DNA from: Dermatemys mawii
Lineage: Eukaryota > Chordata > Testudines > Dermatemydidae
NCBI GenBank assembly: GCA_007922305.1
Contig: ML677334.1
Coordinates: 17,277,853 to 17,341,852, forward strand
Length of the DNA: 64,000 bases
Direction: 5' to 3'
The notes under the pieces: generated by a model
Database searches by the model: none
Told to the model about the DNA's origin: nothing
Seen by the model: the letters and a program-made list of their open reading frames with translations, nothing else
Translations under genes and position numbers: made by a program
Shown: positions 21,287 to 30,925 of the stretch, piece after piece
How the letters are laid out: every line of letters begins with the position of its first letter
Numbering within the stretch: position 1 is the stretch's first letter

Positions 21287-21503
21287 GAATCAGAGGGGTA
21301 GCCGTGTTAGTCTGGAATTGCAGAAGTAACAAAGAGTCCTGTGGCACCTTAAAGACTAACTAAAGTATTAGAGCATAAGCTTTCATGGGCTAATACCCAC
21401 TTCCATGAATGCATGCATCCGATGAAGTGGGTATCAGCCCATGAAAGCTTATGCTCTAATACTTTAGTTAGTCTTTAAGGTGCCACAGAACTCTTTGTTA
21501 CTT
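21287..21503. mobile_element. Palindromic Penelope-like terminal unit, 217 bp, 12-bp target duplication
   Basis: Starts GAATCAGAGGGGTAGCCGTG, has two inverted arms meeting at TGAATGCATGCATCCGATG, and ends GTGCCACAGAACTCTTTGTT. Perfect 12-bp repeats AAGCTGTATTAA flank it (21275-21286, 21504-21515). The plus-strand arm keeps stem II (GUGGG/CCCAU, wobble) and GAAA with a GC-UUAU-GC stem III, but reads CCGATGA for CUGAUGA. The other arm's core is lost (TTCATGGA). Confidence 0.9.
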
Positions 21504-21515
21504 AAGCTGTATTAA

Positions 21516-22744
21516 AATATTTGTTATGTTTTCTCAAATATTTAGCTACTGTAACAAGCTTTCTATTACCTTTAATAGGCAGGAAACACTCTGTTTGCCA
21601 TGTGTTTGCCATATGGAAGAAACTAGGTGTACCTATGCCACTTTGCATTATTGCTAAACTGCTGTGTGCTTGTGGCAAGATGAAAGGCTGTTGTAAGTCA
21701 CGCCAAACCTCACTTGCTTTTACATGCTGTTCTCATTTTGTTATTTAGAAGCATCTAGACATTCAACAACCTGATTCCTTACTTATCTGTTTAACATGCC
21801 ACAGCTACTGCCCCACGTCTCCTTATGCTCCATAGTCCCTCAGGATTCTTTCCTAAATATAGTGCAACACTAATTTTCTGCTCTGTCTGCATTTGAATCC
21901 CAATGCAAACTTTGTAAATGTTCCAGATTTTAGTTGTGATCTGATAACATTGCTGTATTTTAGGTAAATGGATAAGAAAGATTAAACCAGAGAGAGCTTG
22001 TCATAGTGCCTCAATGCACTGGATGTCGTTGCATCTAAGTACTCCTGGAGTAGACAGAATTTAAATGATTCAATACATTTATTAGTTCATAGCCTGATGG
22101 TGGTTTATATTTGATTTCTTGAGGTTCATTTGGCAGCATAATGAAAAGTTCACAAGGGTGCTGCTGATAGTATTACTTGAGAAAAAAAGAATTATATTTG
22201 TGTTTTAAACACAAGTAGAAAGAACAAAAATAAACAGCATTCAGAAAATTGAAAGGTTGGGGTGTTTATGATAAGGGTGTAATTTTTGTGCGGGCACCAG
22301 AAAATACAGTGTAATATGAAAAAGGATGTGTAGAAATTTTTAAAATTAAAATGGAATGTTTTCTCACCATTGGGTATCTGAATTTTAATAGAAAACTCCA
22401 GGTAAAATGTGAAGTCCATGGTTTAAGGAATTTGAAGAAGTAGATTTTCAGATACAGAAGAAATAATCTTTAAAAATATGGAGAGAGGAATTGAAATCAA
22501 GAATAAAATATTGCATTAAAATAGGGGGATTTTTTCCTCTCTATAAAGCATACTTTAAAGCAACATTTGGAAGATGGATGTGGTATGCTGTTCATGGCTT
22601 ATAGGCTAAATTAATTTTCTGATAGGTATGAAGTCTTAATGCTCTAAGAGTTCGGTGCACTCATTTTACATAGATTTTCTTATTTTTCAGTTTTAAATAG
22701 TTTTATGTTTCCTTTCACACTTTTAAGGGAGAAAAGGATAGTGA
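21516..22744. other. A+T-rich unassigned sequence
   Basis: No feature recognised; the open frames at 21521-21748 and 22192-22419 have no domain. Confidence 0.5.
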
Positions 22745-23150
22745 CTCTTTTAAGAGATGTAGTCCATGCCCAATACCAAGAGAGGGAAAATTGCTTTTGT
22801 AGTGAGCCAACCACTCCCAGTCCCTATTCAAGCCCAAATTAATGGTGTTAAATTTTCAAATGAATTGTAGCTCTGCAGTTGCTCTTTGAAGTCTGTTTTT
22901 GGAGGTGTGTTGCTGAAGTATGGCTACTTTTAAATCTGTTATAGACTGTCCAGGGAGATTGAAGTGTTCTCCTACTGGCTTTTGTATGTTGCCATTCCTA
23001 ATGTCTGATTTGTGTCCATTTTTTCTTTTATGTAGACACTGTCTGGTTTGGCCAATGTACATGGCAATGGGGCACTTTTGGCACATGATGGCATATATCA
23101 CTTTAGTAGATGTGCAGGTGAATGAGCCCCTGACTCCTCGATATTTTTAA
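22745..23150 (-). pseudogene. Penelope-like element, GIY-YIG endonuclease end of ORF
   Basis: Penelope-like retroelements encode a reverse transcriptase fused to a C-terminal GIY-YIG nuclease that cuts the target. The minus-strand frame 22856-23101 gives IYAIMCQKCPIAMYIGQTRQ, then LHKRKNGHKSDIRNGNIQKP and VGEHFNLPGQSITDLKVAIL. This shows the I-Y / Y-I-G pair, the G-Q-T turn, the conserved Arg-x11-13-His block (KRKNGH) and the H-F-N motif, and the zinc-type Cys pair C-Q-K-C before it. The frame closes at 22856, near the natural C-terminus. The RT domain is absent. Downstream (22745-22855) resembles the element's 3' region. The PLE palindrome at 23331-23543 is a separate insertion with its own target duplication. 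Confidence 0.9.
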
Positions 23151-23330
23151 GAGACATTTATAATTATCCATCACTTAAAGGAGATAGGGAACAACACTCT
23201 TTGTCACTATTTTTTTAAAAGAAACTCATGCACACATCTTTATCTTACAGATCTTTTTTGTAGTTTATTGCAAAAGCATTGGATAGGTACAAGTAGAATA
23301 AAATTTAGCTTGATATAAAGCCATATTTGA

Positions 23331-23543
23331 ATCAGAGGGGTAGCCGTGTTAGTCTGGAATTGCAGAAGTGACAAAGAGTCCTGTGGCACCTTAAAGACTA
23401 ACTAAAGTTTTAGAGCATAAGCTTTCATGGGTTAATACCCACTTCATCGGATGCATCCAACGAAGTGGGTATTAACCCACGAAAGTTTATGCTCTAAAAC
23501 TTTAGTTAGTCTTTAAGGTGCCACAGGACTCTTTGTCACTTCT
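23331..23543. mobile_element. Palindromic Penelope-like terminal unit, 213 bp, 11-bp target duplication
   Basis: Starts ATCAGAGGGGTAGCCGTGTT, with long arms CCTTAAAGACTAACTAAAG and CTTTAGTTAGTCTTTAAGG that are perfect complements, meeting at CATCGGATGCATCCAACG. Flanked by perfect GCCATATTTGA at 23320-23330 and 23544-23554. Core states: plus-strand arm CCAACGA with intact GUGGG/CCCAC stem and GAAA; minus-strand arm CCGATGA with GAAA. This is the best-preserved unit in the window. Confidence 0.92.
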
Positions 23544-23554
23544 GCCATATTTGA

Positions 23555-24489
23555 GTTATCCGAAAGTGCTTTACAAACCAAATAGTTGGACACTAGCTCC
23601 CAAATTCCTCCTTGGTGTAAACTCCACTGAATTCGGCTGGGGAAAGTAATCATTCACATTCTGTGTTCAGTTAATTCTTGTGATCTACTTCTTACAATTG
23701 TATACCTTCCAATGTTTGAAAGTTATAGATGTAGAGGGTGATTTTCAAAAGTAGAGTTAGGTTTTTGACTTCCAATGAGTTATCTCCCCTTTGTACCTTT
23801 GAAAGTCTCCCCTGTGGACACTTGGAGAGGAATTACCATAGGGATACAGCTTTTAACTTCATAAAAACCCTTTGGAACAGGGTACCATAGTGTAGAGACA
23901 AAATAATGATTAAAAAAAGGTACTGTCCCTTTCAAATATGTTCATTGGTATATGTGCGATGACTAAACTATTTGAGTCAAACTGATGGAATAGTTAAATC
24001 TTAAGGAAAATATTACATTAGAAATATGCTTAATGTATAAAGCACACCACAACAGCCTGAGTTGTTATAACTCTTTACAGTTTTTTAAGCTTCCTTTAAA
24101 GAGAGAGAAACTTCCTGGATTCTGTGGGAACATGAACACAATCTGTGTTTCTCTTGTATTAATAATGAATAATTTTTTTTTCAGAGTCAGATGAGTCATT
24201 TGGATATTTCAGCTTAGACTTCATGCTGCAATTATCTTAACTGATCTAATTCTCTGTGCTCTCTCATTTGGGAATCCCTAGCAGCCTTTGGGATGCTATT
24301 CTGTCGCATGTCCCAGTGATCCACAGTAATGAATAGCAGTGCAGTCTGGAATCATCTGTAATCTAGATAGAAATTTGCTTTATGTGCAGTATTACTTCTT
24401 TCAGAAAAGTGCCTTAAGGTATGATTCAGTAATATTGTAAGTTAGTATTATGTTGGAAAGTGTTATTAACAGATTTATATGACAGACTA
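23555..24489. other. Unassigned, with an ancient foldback-like trace
   Basis: GTGATTTTCAAAAGTAG (about 23739) and ACCTTTGAAAGTCTCCCC (about 23797) resemble the decayed ends of an old amniote DNA transposon with CATTGAAAGTCAATG-type cores. Nothing else is recognised. Confidence 0.35.
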
Positions 24490-26540
24490 CAAAACTACTA
24501 GCCTGAACTGGAAAGACAGATCATCAACCTGACTGCCATGGATCAAAAAGCTTTCCAGGAAATAGGGGAGGTGAGGAAAACTTTGACCAACTTAGCAACT
24601 GCTAATTGGAATGAGTTGCAGCAAGGACTCAAGCTAAAAAGTCAGTGTGAGAAGGAATTCAAAGAGTTGTAGACCACAGTGGAAATCTGCTGTCTGGGTG
24701 AGAAATCAGTCCAGTCAGAAAAAACTTGGATATGTCAGGTCTTAAGCAAGACTAGGAACTTTGATACTACCACTACTATTACTACCACCTTTTATTCTCT
24801 TATTTGTATCCTGAACAGGTCTAGAGGGAGAGATTTGATTGTTCCAGCTCACTATCTTTGATGGGAAGATATCCCTGGGAATCTTGTTTGGCTTTGTTCA
24901 ACATCATAGTCCAAATGAATTGTTGAGGAGCTGAACCAAGAGGGGTGCAGTTTCTAGCAGCCAGTTTGTATAACCCAGATGGTGCCCTTATGGTGCTGCA
25001 GAACTCACCTCCAGAAAAAAGTGAGTAATTCAGATTTGGTACAAGATCTTAATATGGAGTTTGGGACAAGTCATCAGTCTGGGCTGGTAGTGCATAAATA
25101 AGAGGTAGAATGGGGTTCTCAAACTGGCGGTTGGGATCCCTCAGGGGGTTGTGAGGTTATTATGTGGGGGGTTGTGAGCTGTCAGCCTCCACCCCAAACC
25201 CTGCTTTGCTTCCAGCATTTATAATAATGTTAAATATACAAAACAAGTGTTTTTTTAATTTATAAGGGGCTTGAATTCAGAGGCTTGCTATGTGAAAGAG
25301 GTCACCAGCACAAAAGTTTGAGTACCACTGAGCTAGAAGGACAGAAAAAGGGGGGTGGGGGAATCTTGCCTGAAGAAGTAGAGGACCTGAGGAGACTTAT
25401 GTTCCTGTCTCTGATAGGACATCTGCCTCTCACAGGGTTGAAAGGAATTAAAGTGGCCAGGCTAGCCAATTCATTCCACCGGGTGTACCTGGAGGAGGAG
25501 CCAGGGAGCATGGCACTAATTAGAAATAGGCCCAGCTAGGCAGGAACAGGTGGGATCAGTATAAAGCCCAGGAATGGGGAATAGCAGGGAGGTAGGCTAT
25601 AGTTACTCACTGAGCAGATAGTGTTTGGCAAACCCAAGGAGAAAGGGTTCTAGATAAATAGGAAGAAGCCCAGGGAAACAGCAACAAGAGATCAGGCTGT
25701 GCAAAGACCATAGCTACTTGTTTTAGGGTCCCTGAGCTGGGACCCAGTGTGGAGGGTGGGCCTGGGCTTCCTTACCTGCTTCTGGGAAGTGGTAAGGGTA
25801 TTGGAGGTGCCAGCTAGCAAGTGGGTCTGAAAGGATTTTGAATTCCCCAGAAGGGGAGGACCTTAGTGACCTGGCCAGAGGGGTAAGCTTCAAAGTGGAG
25901 ACTACAGCCCCTCACAACTCTGCAGAGTGAGACAGAATATGGAAAGATACCACCAGAGGGAAAGTACAAGCTAATTCCTAGGACAGTCAACAGGAGGTGG
26001 TGTTAGTGGTGTATAAACCCTTTGGCACTGTCATATCCAAATATCAATGAGGTCTTCCAGGATAAATAAGCAATGAACCAATTTATAGATGCTCAGCTGA
26101 ACTTTCCTTTGCACATCATGATGAGCGAAAGAAGGCCAAGGATATACTGAGAGGCTAGGGAATTTGCCATGGAACTTGAATCATTCCTTGTAGCAGCCCA
26201 GCAGACAAGGAAGCAGTTCTTAGCAAGAAACATGGAAGCTGTTTGCCATGAGCTATGTAAGTGCAGATCTATGTTGAACATGCATGATGGAAAAAGAGAT
26301 TCTAATCTGGTTCATGACATTTTTAGAATAATTAGAAAAATTGTTAAATTGTTTGAAAACAAGGGAAATTGGTGATAAAGCAAAAAAAAAAAAAATAAGG
26401 AAAGTGAATTGGTTAAATGCTGGTACTGTAGAAAAAAATGGTAACAAAAATGACTGTTATAAATTTAAGCAGGCCAGACCAGAGCTTCACAAGTGCCTAA
26501 TGAAGGGCCTTTACCCAGTTTAGACCTCAGGGGCAAGAAA
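24490..26540 (+). pseudogene. Degenerate retroelement region, possibly gag-like
   Basis: Two islands look coding. At 24495-24760 an Ala/Leu/Glu/Lys-rich, coiled-coil-like segment runs with one in-frame stop (AMDQKAFQEIGEVRK is readable). At 26170-26530 a helical segment is followed, after a short frameshift, by a zinc-knuckle-like pattern: two Cys three residues apart (codons 26418 and 26427), then a Gly-Asn where the knuckle has Gly-His, then Cys (26455). The intervening 25340-26090 carries LTR-like phrases (GGCAGGAACAGGTGGG, AAGCCCAGGGAAACAGC). No protease or polymerase domain is recognisable. The call could be wrong; a non-viral nucleic-acid-binding remnant is the main alternative. Confidence 0.35.
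25111..25330. mobile_element. Short non-autonomous hAT element, 220 bp
   Basis: Left end TGGGGTTCTCAAACTGG and right end AAAAGTTTGAGTACCACTG are inverted CAGTGGTTCTCAAAC-type hAT termini. Flanking 8-mers AGGTAGAA (25103-25110) and AGCTAGAA (25331-25338) differ at one base. The interior (GGGTTGTGAGGTTATTATGT, AGGCTTGCTATGTGAAAGAG) matches a small hAT family common in turtles. It lies inside the retroelement-like region 24490-26540. Confidence 0.8.
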
Positions 26541-27079
26541 CACTAAACTTGTCCCCTTTACCTTAAAGGGACAAAGATTAGTCCTTCTCCCTCCTTCCTT
26601 GCCCCCCTTTTTGTTTTGGATCTGGGTAGTTTGGCTATTGAATATGTAATCTGATCAGGAAATGCCCAGGAATGGTGACTAAGTGTAAATTAGACCAGAG
26701 ACCCAGAAAGGCTAGGGAATAGGGGATACAAGCCTATGAACTGCTTAGCTGGTCTCAAATGGAGCCAGTGAGTGGGGAAAACTGGACCTTGAGCAGGAAG
26801 TCTGAATAGCTGAGACCATGGCTGAACTAATCCTTTTGGATTTCATTGTGGCTAATAAATGCCAGGGAAGGTGTCCTACAGATTCAGTCTGTGGCAGTTC
26901 CCATTAAAAATGCAGCCCCAGTGAAACAAATGATTTGTGGACAGCTGGTTTGTAGTTATCAAGTTGTCTTCCTCAAGCAGCAGAAATCATAATTGCTTAT
27001 GCTGTAGCAACTTTCCAGCAAGGGAAAGATGGGGAGTGCTTAAGAGGTCCTTTGAGACTCAGGATCTTGGGGAAATTTT
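26541..27079. other. Unassigned, possibly continuation of the retroelement region
   Basis: No domain recognised. The style is like the preceding block (AGAGACCCAGAAAGGC and GCTAATAAATGCCAGGG with an AATAAA), so it may be LTR or internal sequence. Confidence 0.3.
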
Positions 27080-27375
27080 ACGGTGTGTCTACACAGTGCA
27101 ATTAAAACCCCCTTGCTGGCCTGTGCCAGCTGACTCAAGTACACAGGCTCAAGATGTGGGGCTGTTTAATTGCAGTGTAAACTTCTGGGCTTGAGCTGGG
27201 GCCTTGGCTCTAGGACTCTGAGGTGGGAGGGTCCCAAAGCTCCGTTTGCAGTCTGAACCAGAAGGTCTATGCCCCAATTAAACAAGCCACATCTTGAGCC
27301 TGTGAACTAGAGTCAGCTGGCACAGGCCAGCTGTGGGTGTCTAGCATCTAAGGGTATGTCTGCACAGCAATTAAA
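27080..27375. mobile_element. Foldback TIR element with long inverted arms
   Basis: Left arm CAGTGCAATTAAAACCCCC ... GCTGGCCTGTGCCAGCTGAC ... AGGCTCAAGATGTGGGGCTG is answered on the right by CAATTAAACAAGCCACATCT, GAGCCTGTGAACTAGAGTCA and GCTGGCACAGGCCAGCTGTG. Ends are GTGTGTCTACACAG and GGGTATGTCTGCACAG. It is a well-known turtle foldback family; there is no coding potential, and the hinge is near 27225 (AGGTGGGAGGGTCCC). Confidence 0.8.
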
Positions 27376-28897
27376 GTCTTGTAGCTCTGAAGCAAGAATG
27401 GATTTTTGTTCATTTGAGAAACATAGACAGAGCTGAGATAGGGGTTGTTATGCTGGAAGTTGTCATCAATGACTATCATTAAGTGGGTCTTCATGTACAG
27501 ACAACCACAGACCTTATTAAAAGATGGGTGTGCTAATAAGTAAAAAGCCTTTTCAGGCTAAATGGCAGCTCAATTAAGCTCCTTTATAGAGAAAGATAGC
27601 TGCAGATAATAGAAGCTACTCTCCAAATAATCAGCCAAGTGGTTTGAGTCTGCTCAGGCTTGACCATGTGGTCTAAGAGGTTTCCCTGGAGCTAACTGCA
27701 AACATAAGGGTTAATGGGATTGTTTGACAAGCTATGTATGTTAGAAGAAAAAGTGGGCAGTTAGCATGACTAGCAATTGAGGGAATAGCCTCAAAAGGAA
27801 GCAAAAGGATAGTGCTCCTTGGAGGAGAGGATTCAGTAGAAAGGCAGACTTGGGAATTGTGGGTGTGGAAACTGCCTGCTGTTTTTCTAGTGGGTTCAGG
27901 GAAGTAGGCCTCTGTGTACATTCTTTGTAAATAAACAGGATTGCACCAAAGAAATATTTGACTATCATTGGTTGCTCCTCCTAATAGTAACAACCTGGTG
28001 AGATTCTGAACATTGACTCACCTCTCAGGTTAAAAAGGGGCAACAACAGATGAAATATGCTCAATAGGAAGATCAGAGAAGCAGAACAAAAAACTCGGTC
28101 ATCCAAAACATGTCTCTGCCTCCTCCTCTTCCTGGAAATTATACTTAATGTTTTATTTATGCAATTAAATAACTGGATTCTATTAATCTAGACAAACTAT
28201 AAATGGATTTTTATAGTTAATTTGGGGGAAAAAAATCAGTGATTCCCAGTGGAGATTGGGGCAATGACAGTTCTTGATCTCAGCCCACAAACTTGAAAGT
28301 TTTAAATTGAGATTTGAACCTGAGCTGTGCAGCGTAGGCTGTATCTTTAACTTCTCTGAGAACTGCAGATGGAGAGAGGAGTCCTCTGCTTACACTAGGT
28401 ATACATTGTTAGTGAGCAGAGTCCCAGAAGAGGATACATAGCTACTGCCATAACAACTATAGGAAATTGGGGGATGGGAAAGGGGACAGGGATGCACCTC
28501 AGGTGTAGGCCATGATTCCTTCATTGGATTACAGAAAGCATGTCCAGGGATTTGATAAGGGGAAAAGAGTAACAAGGCTGTCAACCCCATTAGCAGGTAT
28601 TGGGTTCATATAAGGAACTGTAGATTATCACACGGGAGTAGATGCAGCTCATTAGATTTCATTCTTGAATACATAGGAAGTCCTGTAGCAAAACCTTGGC
28701 TAGTCTGGTGCTGACAGAAGGAACCACAAGAGAAGCCAAGGTTAGCCAATGCTGATGTGTAGGTAATTTGTTTTAGAATTACCTTTTTGTTAATGAAATA
28801 GGATCCTAAAGGGATGACTTTGATGTGTAAACAGGGGAATATGGAGTAGGAAGCATGTTACCTTTATATTTGACACTGATGTGACTTCTACTGTAAT
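27376..28897. other. Unassigned; possible LTR at about 27640-28000
   Basis: 27640-28000 has a late polyadenylation signal (TTGTAAATAAACAGGATTGC, about 27925) and ends ACTATCATTGGTTGCTCCTC then CTAATAGTAACA, which looks like the 3' part of an LTR. No ends or duplication are established. The rest is unremarkable. Confidence 0.35.
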
Positions 28898-29173
28898 GCT
28901 GGGATCACAATTCAAGAAGGATACTAAAAAATTGGAAAGGGTTCACAGAAAAACCTTGATGATGATTGAAGGATTGGAAAACATGCTTTATAGTGTTGAA
29001 CTCCTTGAGCCTAATCTAATCGAAAAGAAGGTTGAGGGGTGACTTGATCACAGTTCATAAGTACATACATGGGGGACAAAGCTTTCATATTGGGCTCGTC
29101 AGTGTAGCAGAGAAAAGGATAACAAGATCAAGTGGAAGTTGAAGCTAGACCAATTGACTGGAAATAAGGTGGC
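28898..29173 (+). pseudogene. CR1 LINE, end of ORF2 and 3' region, part 1
   Basis: ACAATTCAAGAAGGATACTA, AAATTGGAAAGGGTTCACAG, GATTGGAAAACATGCTTTAT and GGTTGAGGGGTGACTTGATC are in CR1 order, covering the last part of the RT ORF (Q-R-R-x-T and L-x-x-R-R-L-R-G-D-L type blocks in decayed form). It breaks off at ACTGGAAATAAGGTG (29160-29173); the continuation CATTTTAACAGTAAAGG resumes at about 30707, so about 1.5 kb has been inserted into this copy. Confidence 0.85.
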
Positions 29174-29634
29174 ACTTGTGTCAGGTTGTTCGACCTCCCC
29201 TTCTGGGAAGCCACCTGATGTCCTGGGATTTCACTGAGCCTCTCTTGCTCAACTAACCTGGCTTCCCTTCCCTCCCCCTGCTTTGCTGAACTAGGCTCTC
29301 CAGCCTCTTGCAGCACATGCACACAGGTAGGGCTAAACTAAGCTGCAGTCACAAATTGAAGTCAGCTCTGTGTGAGAGGATTCCCCCAGCACTCACATGC
29401 ACACCCCTTTAGGGAGATAAGCAGAAAGCTTTTTTGCTGTGAGCTGGAAGAAACAGTTCCCATTGTATAGAGGTCTGTCTGAGATGCTTCTATTGCACAC
29501 AGTTCCTGGGGTAATCCTTATGCTTGTGCATTTCTTCAGTAAACCACTAACATCGTTTCACCTCATCCAATGTAGCACATTGAAATAGAGACATGGTCAA
29601 CGTTCCCACTTTCAGATATCAAAATAATACATGC
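29174..29634. mobile_element. Interposed block within the split CR1, probably LTR-element sequence
   Basis: GTGTCAGGTTGTTCGACCTC through ATGGTCAACGTTCCCACTTT matches, from memory, a turtle LTR element, but has no defined ends. It lies between the CR1 breakpoint and the LTR at 29635. Confidence 0.4.
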
Positions 29635-30706
29635 TGTCAAGGTTAATTCCCCACTCTGGCACTTTGAGTGCAGAAGGTGGGGCCCACAGGGATTCTAAAA
29701 ATTAATACTGGGTGCTCCAGGCATGTATTAAATTCCCAAGGTTGCAGCTATTTTCTGACCTTAGATGAGCAGATGCTACCACCACCCAAATGTAAAACCC
29801 GTTTGAGAATCCAGGAAGGTGCACTTGGCAATTCCTTCCTATGCGTTATCCTCAGGCCCTTCCATTTCCTCCCTCTGAGGAAGAGCTGAGAGGGAAAAAC
29901 AAAGGAAATCAGGTGTTGCCACCAGCTAATTAAACATATGCACAAACCTCTTAAGACACACAAATCCAATCCTGTTCTTAAAAAGGTAAATTTTATTAAA
30001 AAGAGAGAGAAAATACATCTGGAAACTCAGGCTATTGCTAGGTTTTAAAAAAAACAAAAAACAACAACTTACAAAGATTAAGCATGAAGAACAATTTGAG
30101 GTCCATCTTAAAGATTACAAGCAAAATAAAAGCATTTGGGGTTCACACAGAGGAGTCCACAAGCCATAAAGAGAGAAACTCAATTTCATCTTCCTAAACA
30201 TTCCTTGACCTATTTCCATATCTGGGATTTCAAATGAGTAGTTTCTAGGTATGATGCCAATTACTTTTTTTTTTTCATACCTGGCCCCAAGCTTCTTACA
30301 GCATAGTTGCTCCCTATCTGCCTCTCCTGAGAACAACCACAGACAGATGAAGGGGAAGATTTTCCTCAATTTTAAGAAGCTCTGGCTTTCCCATTGGCTC
30401 TTTTGATCAGGTGCTCACTTTCTTCCTTTTATGTATGCAAAGCTGGGAGACTTTTTAACCCTTTACAGGTATAGCAAGTAGAGAGAGACTACTAAGAGAG
30501 ATTTTATAGCTGGCTGGCTGTCCATAAAAAGATGCTCTCCTCCATCATGCAGATAGGGAGCATGCATAAAAAGTGGATTAACATTCTGTAAATTATAACC
30601 TTTCCAGTGATGTCTTACAAGACCCATTTTGCATAAAGTATATCTTAGTTAACCATATTCATATAATAACCATACTTCTATGAAGACTATGGGATTTAAC
30701 ATCACA
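29635..30706 (-). mobile_element. Long LTR-type element (about 1.07 kb), minus strand
   Basis: Plus-strand left edge TGTCAAGGTTAATTCCCCAC is the complement of the LTR 3' end (...TTGACA); the right edge TTTAACATCACA complements a TGTGATG start. The minus strand carries the same series as the copy at 59335-60222: CTTTACCTGTAAAG-like, GAACAGGATTGGATTTGTG versus GAACAGGACTGGAGTTGTC, and AATAAAATTTACC-type polyadenylation sequence. Expansion of a T-run (about 30265-30279) is local. No matching target duplication was found, so limits are approximate. Confidence 0.7.
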
Positions 30707-30925
30707 GAACATTTTAACAGTAAAGGTAATTAACCACCAGAACAATTTACCAAGAGGTGTGCTGGCTTCTTCATCACTCTCCATTTTTAAAATGAGAGAG
30801 GATGTTTGTCTAAAATATGTTTTAGTTCAAACAGGAATTAAATCAGGGATATTCTATGGCCTGTGTTATGCAGGACGTCAGACTGGATAATCACAGTGAT
30901 CTCTTCTGGCCTTCGACTCTCTGAC
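30707..30925 (+). pseudogene. CR1 LINE 3' end, part 2 (continuation of 28898-29173)
   Basis: GTAAAGGTAATTAACCACCA, AGAACAATTTACCAAGAGGT, ATGGCCTGTGTTATGCAGGA, CGTCAGACTGGATAATCACA and GATCTCTTCTGGCCTTCGAC are the standard CR1 3' end, matching 430-645. Together with part 1 this is a single CR1 copy split by the LTR nest. Confidence 0.88.
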
